Source of the DNA: Chitinophagales bacterium
GTDB lineage: Bacteria; Bacteroidota; Bacteroidia; Chitinophagales; Chitinophagaceae
Assembly: GCA_013297585.1 (NCBI GenBank)
Contig: JAAFHG010000143.1
Span: forward strand, 1-8,520
DNA length: 8,520 bases
Reading direction: 5' to 3'
The translations under genes and the position numbers were made by a program. The notes beneath the pieces are model-generated. The model made no database searches. It was not told the origin of the DNA and saw nothing but the letters and a program-made list of their open reading frames with translations. Positions within the stretch are counted from its first letter, which is position 1; every line of letters starts with the position of its first letter. This document shows positions 5,999 through 8,520 of this stretch, in pieces.

Positions 5999-8520
5999 AT
6001 GATGCGTATTTTTTTCTTGGCACTTATATGCACTTATACATTAATTATCAGCCATGCTAATTTGTATGCCAACAAACCCAAGCTAAATTTCAAACATATA
6101 TCTATAGAGCAAGGGTTATCTAACAGTACAATAGAAATTATTTATCAAGATAAAAGGGGCTTTATTTGGTTTGGTACTAGAGACGGTTTAAATAGATATG
6201 ATGGTAATCAAATAACCACATTTCGTTACGATAGTAAAGACGCCAATAGCATAAGTGATAATTATATTAAATACATTTATGAAGATAGTAAGCAGCAAAT
6301 TTGGGTAGGTACCATTAATGGCTTAAATAGATTTAGCCCGGCTACAAATACATTTACGCGTTATAAACTACCCACCACCAACAACACAAGTAGCAACAGT
6401 ATTAGCTGTATATACGAAGACAATATTGGCAAATTATGGGTAAGCACCCTAGGTAATGGCATTATAGCATTGGCCACTAACAGAACGTTTTTTAAAAACT
6501 ATACTAAAAATTTAAAATACGGAAGCTTACCTAGCAATAGAGTTAATAGCATATACGAAGATACTAAGGGCAATTTTTGGGTATTAACAGATAGTGGCTT
6601 GTACTTAAAAAACAGTGTAACGCAACAATTTAAATATGTATCTATTACCGCAAGTATTAATAATTATAGAAATAACAACATACTAAGCGCAAAGGAAGAT
6701 AAAGCAGGTAACCTTTGGTTAGCTACAGAAAATAATGGTATACTAGTTTTTAACTATCAAAAAAATACGTGCCAGCAATTTAAGCATCAGGACCAAGTAG
6801 CTAGTTCTTTATCTAGCAATCAAGTACGAGCCATTTTAATAGATCATCAACAAAATATTTGGATTGGGGGTATTAATGGAGGGCTAGATTTATTTGCCCC
6901 TAAAAGCAATAGTTTTTTGCATTATCAAAACGAGCCTGATAATGCTGCAAGCTTATCACAACGCACTGTTTCGGCCTTGTTTGAAGACAAGCAGCATAAT
7001 CTTTGGGTTGGTACGCACAGAGGCGGCATCAATTTACATTCACCCAATACAGAAAAATTTACTTTGTACCGACAAGAAGCGATTGCAAACAGCTTGAGTT
7101 ACAATGATGTAAAAGCATTTTGCGAAGATAAAACTGGTAGTATTTGGATTGGCACCGATGGTGGCGGCTTGAACAAATTTGACAGAAATACTAACAGTTT
7201 TCAGCATTTTAAATACAATCCGTACAATGCCAACAGCATTGGCTCAAACGAAATATTAGGCATTACAGAAGATAGTGATAATAACTTATGGGTAGCTACT
7301 TGGGGTAGCGGTTTATGTTTGATGAATAGAACTAATGGCAGTTTTACAAGATTGGTACATGATAGTGCCAATACGCATTCTATTAGCTCTAACTATGTAC
7401 AAAAAGTATTTGAAGACAGTAAAAAGCGATTATGGATTGCTACGTACTATGGCGGTTTAAATTTACTTAATAAACGCACCAAAACCTTTACTAGAATTGT
7501 TGCCGATGCCAATAACAAGACCAAATTACTTGGTAATAATATAGTATCGCTGGTAGAAGATAAAGCTGGCAATATTTGGATTGGCACAGATGATGGCGGC
7601 TTAAATTGTTACTTGGCTAGCACACAAACCTTCGTTCATTATTTTACCCAAAATGAAAAAATGCCCGATTTAAGGGTGCTGTTCATCGACTCGAAAAACA
7701 GGCTTTGGGTTGGGCAATATGGTTTGTATGTATTTAATCCTAACCAAAATAAGTTTGATTTATGGGATGATCAAGCTGGTCTTTCTAGCCAATTTATTAA
7801 AGGTATGGCCGAAGACAAACTGGGTAATTTTTGGATTGCTACTTCTAACGGTGTTACACAATTACAACCTAATAACAGTTTTAAAAAATACAATACGGCC
7901 GATGGTTTACAAGGTTTAGAATTTGAAGCCAATGCCTATTTAACAACAAAAGATGGGGCAATTTTTTTTGGCGGTATTAATGGCTTTAATAGCTTTTACC
8001 CAAATAAAATTACTACTAATAGTTTTATACCACCAGTGTACATCACTGAGTTTTTATTGTTGAATAAAAGGGTATTGCCAAACGATGATGACAGCCCTTT
8101 AAGTAATGATATTAGCTATACAAAAGACATCCAATTAAGCTACAAACAATCTACTTTTTCATTTGGCTTTGCGGCTTTAAACTACACAGCTTTAGCCAAT
8201 AATCAATATGCTTATAAGCTAGAAAATTGGGATAAAGACTGGCAAATTGCTGGAAATGAAAAAATAGCATCATACACCAATGTAAGCCCTGGGCGCTATA
8301 AATTTAAAGTAAAAGCATCTAATAATGATGGTATTTGGAACCAAACTGGCGCTAGCATTACTATTACTATTGTACCACCCTTTTGGAGTACTTGGTGGTT
8401 TAAAACCATATTATTTTTACTAATTGCAACAGGCCTACTATACTGGTATCGCTTTAAAAGAAATTTAGAATTACAGAAGCTAGAAGAGAAGAAAAAAGAA
8501 GAAGTATACCAAATGCAATT
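5999..8520 (+). CDS. Hybrid two-component (HTCS) sensor, N-terminal 840 codons, cut by window edge
   Basis: The reading frame is open from 5999 to the right edge with no stop. This is the periplasmic sensor part of an HTCS-type protein, which senses an oligosaccharide and activates nearby PUL genes. Residues 1-24 form a signal peptide (cleavage probably after SHA or LYA). Residues about 30-690 contain 14 Reg_prop repeats of the EDxxGNxWIGTxxGGL type, beginning near 50, 95, 140, 187, 233, 281, 329, 376, 424, 472, 520, 563, 605 and 649; this is the expected number for two seven-bladed propellers. The last has Phe in place of the Trp (IFFGG). A Y_Y_Y Ig-like domain follows (about 712-795, with NWDKDW), then one transmembrane helix (about 799-817) and a charged, coiled-coil-like linker. 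The usual HisKA, HATPase, receiver and AraC-type HTH parts would lie beyond the window. A second ATG at 6002 is an equally possible start. Gene type is secure up to the membrane; the output domains are inferred from family architecture. Confidence 0.93.
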   Translation, partial: MMRIFFLALICTYTLIISHANLYANKPKLNFKHISIEQGLSNSTIEIIYQDKRGFIWFGTRDGLNRYDGNQITTFRYDSKDANSISDNYIKYIYEDSKQQIWVGTINGLNRFSPATNTFTRYKLPTTNNTSSNSISCIYEDNIGKLWVSTLGNGIIALATNRTFFKNYTKNLKYGSLPSNRVNSIYEDTKGNFWVLTDSGLYLKNSVTQQFKYVSITASINNYRNNNILSAKEDKAGNLWLATENNGILVFNYQKNTCQQFKHQDQVASSLSSNQVRAILIDHQQNIWIGGINGGLDLFAPKSNSFLHYQNEPDNAASLSQRTVSALFEDKQHNLWVGTHRGGINLHSPNTEKFTLYRQEAIANSLSYNDVKAFCEDKTGSIWIGTDGGGLNKFDRNTNSFQHFKYNPYNANSIGSNEILGITEDSDNNLWVATWGSGLCLMNRTNGSFTRLVHDSANTHSISSNYVQKVFEDSKKRLWIATYYGGLNLLNKRTKTFTRIVADANNKTKLLGNNIVSLVEDKAGNIWIGTDDGGLNCYLASTQTFVHYFTQNEKMPDLRVLFIDSKNRLWVGQYGLYVFNPNQNKFDLWDDQAGLSSQFIKGMAEDKLGNFWIATSNGVTQLQPNNSFKKYNTADGLQGLEFEANAYLTTKDGAIFFGGINGFNSFYPNKITTNSFIPPVYITEFLLLNKRVLPNDDDSPLSNDISYTKDIQLSYKQSTFSFGFAALNYTALANNQYAYKLENWDKDWQIAGNEKIASYTNVSPGRYKFKVKASNNDGIWNQTGASITITIVPPFWSTWWFKTILFLLIATGLLYWYRFKRNLELQKLEEKKKEEVYQMQ

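Noticed and set aside
5999..6070. Sensor N-terminus as a lipoprotein signal because of Cys at residue 11
   Set aside because: The Cys lies inside the hydrophobic core and too early for a lipobox; an ordinary signal peptide cleaved near residue 20-24 fits better.
6894..7097. Plus-strand open frame of 67 codons within the sensor gene
   Set aside because: It is a shifted frame inside the propeller repeats; the sensor frame is open throughout and carries the repeat motifs.
7710..7919. Plus-strand open frame of 69 codons within the sensor gene
   Set aside because: It is an off-frame shadow of blades 12-13; the true frame continues through it.
6146..7990. Regularly spaced repeats of about 140 nt considered as a DNA repeat array
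   Set aside because: The periodicity is at protein level (Reg_prop blades); the nucleotide sequences of the units are too divergent for a CRISPR or tandem DNA repeat.

Overview
The window holds most of a Bacteroidota polysaccharide utilization locus (PUL). The evidence is an adjacent SusC/SusD pair with a SusE-like lipoprotein, a divergent sensor of the hybrid two-component (HTCS) type, AT-rich DNA, starts without Shine-Dalgarno sequences, and promoter-like TAnnTTTG elements of the Bacteroidota type. The overall style fits the Sphingobacteriia/Chitinophagaceae side of the phylum, but this placement is an impression from protein style and not a demonstrated assignment.

Layout: positions 1-81 are a very AT-rich stretch beyond the last gene of the minus-strand operon. 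Three minus-strand genes follow. In transcription order they are susC-like (2811-5792), susD-like (1174-2784) and susE-like (82-1146), separated by only 26 and 27 nt, so they are almost certainly one transcript. A 206-nt divergent intergenic region (5793-5998) carries a good Bacteroidota promoter for the susC operon and a weaker candidate for the plus-strand gene. From 5999 to the right edge runs the first 840 codons of a large sensor protein: signal peptide, 14 Reg_prop blade repeats (two seven-bladed propellers), Y_Y_Y domain, one transmembrane helix and the start of a cytoplasmic linker. Its kinase, receiver and AraC-type DNA-binding parts, if present as usual, lie beyond the window.

Expected joint working (family knowledge plus inference): the surface lipoproteins SusD and SusE bind glycan, the SusC TonB-dependent transporter imports oligosaccharide, and the periplasmic propeller sensor detects a breakdown product and activates the divergent susCDE operon. 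No glycoside hydrolase or polysaccharide lyase lies in the window, so the substrate cannot be fixed. The SusE-type protein, with one Ig-like domain and two apparent carbohydrate-binding modules, makes an alpha-glucan-like or other glucan possible but does not prove it. Everything seen is a well-formed version of a known system; I found no clear sign of a new one.
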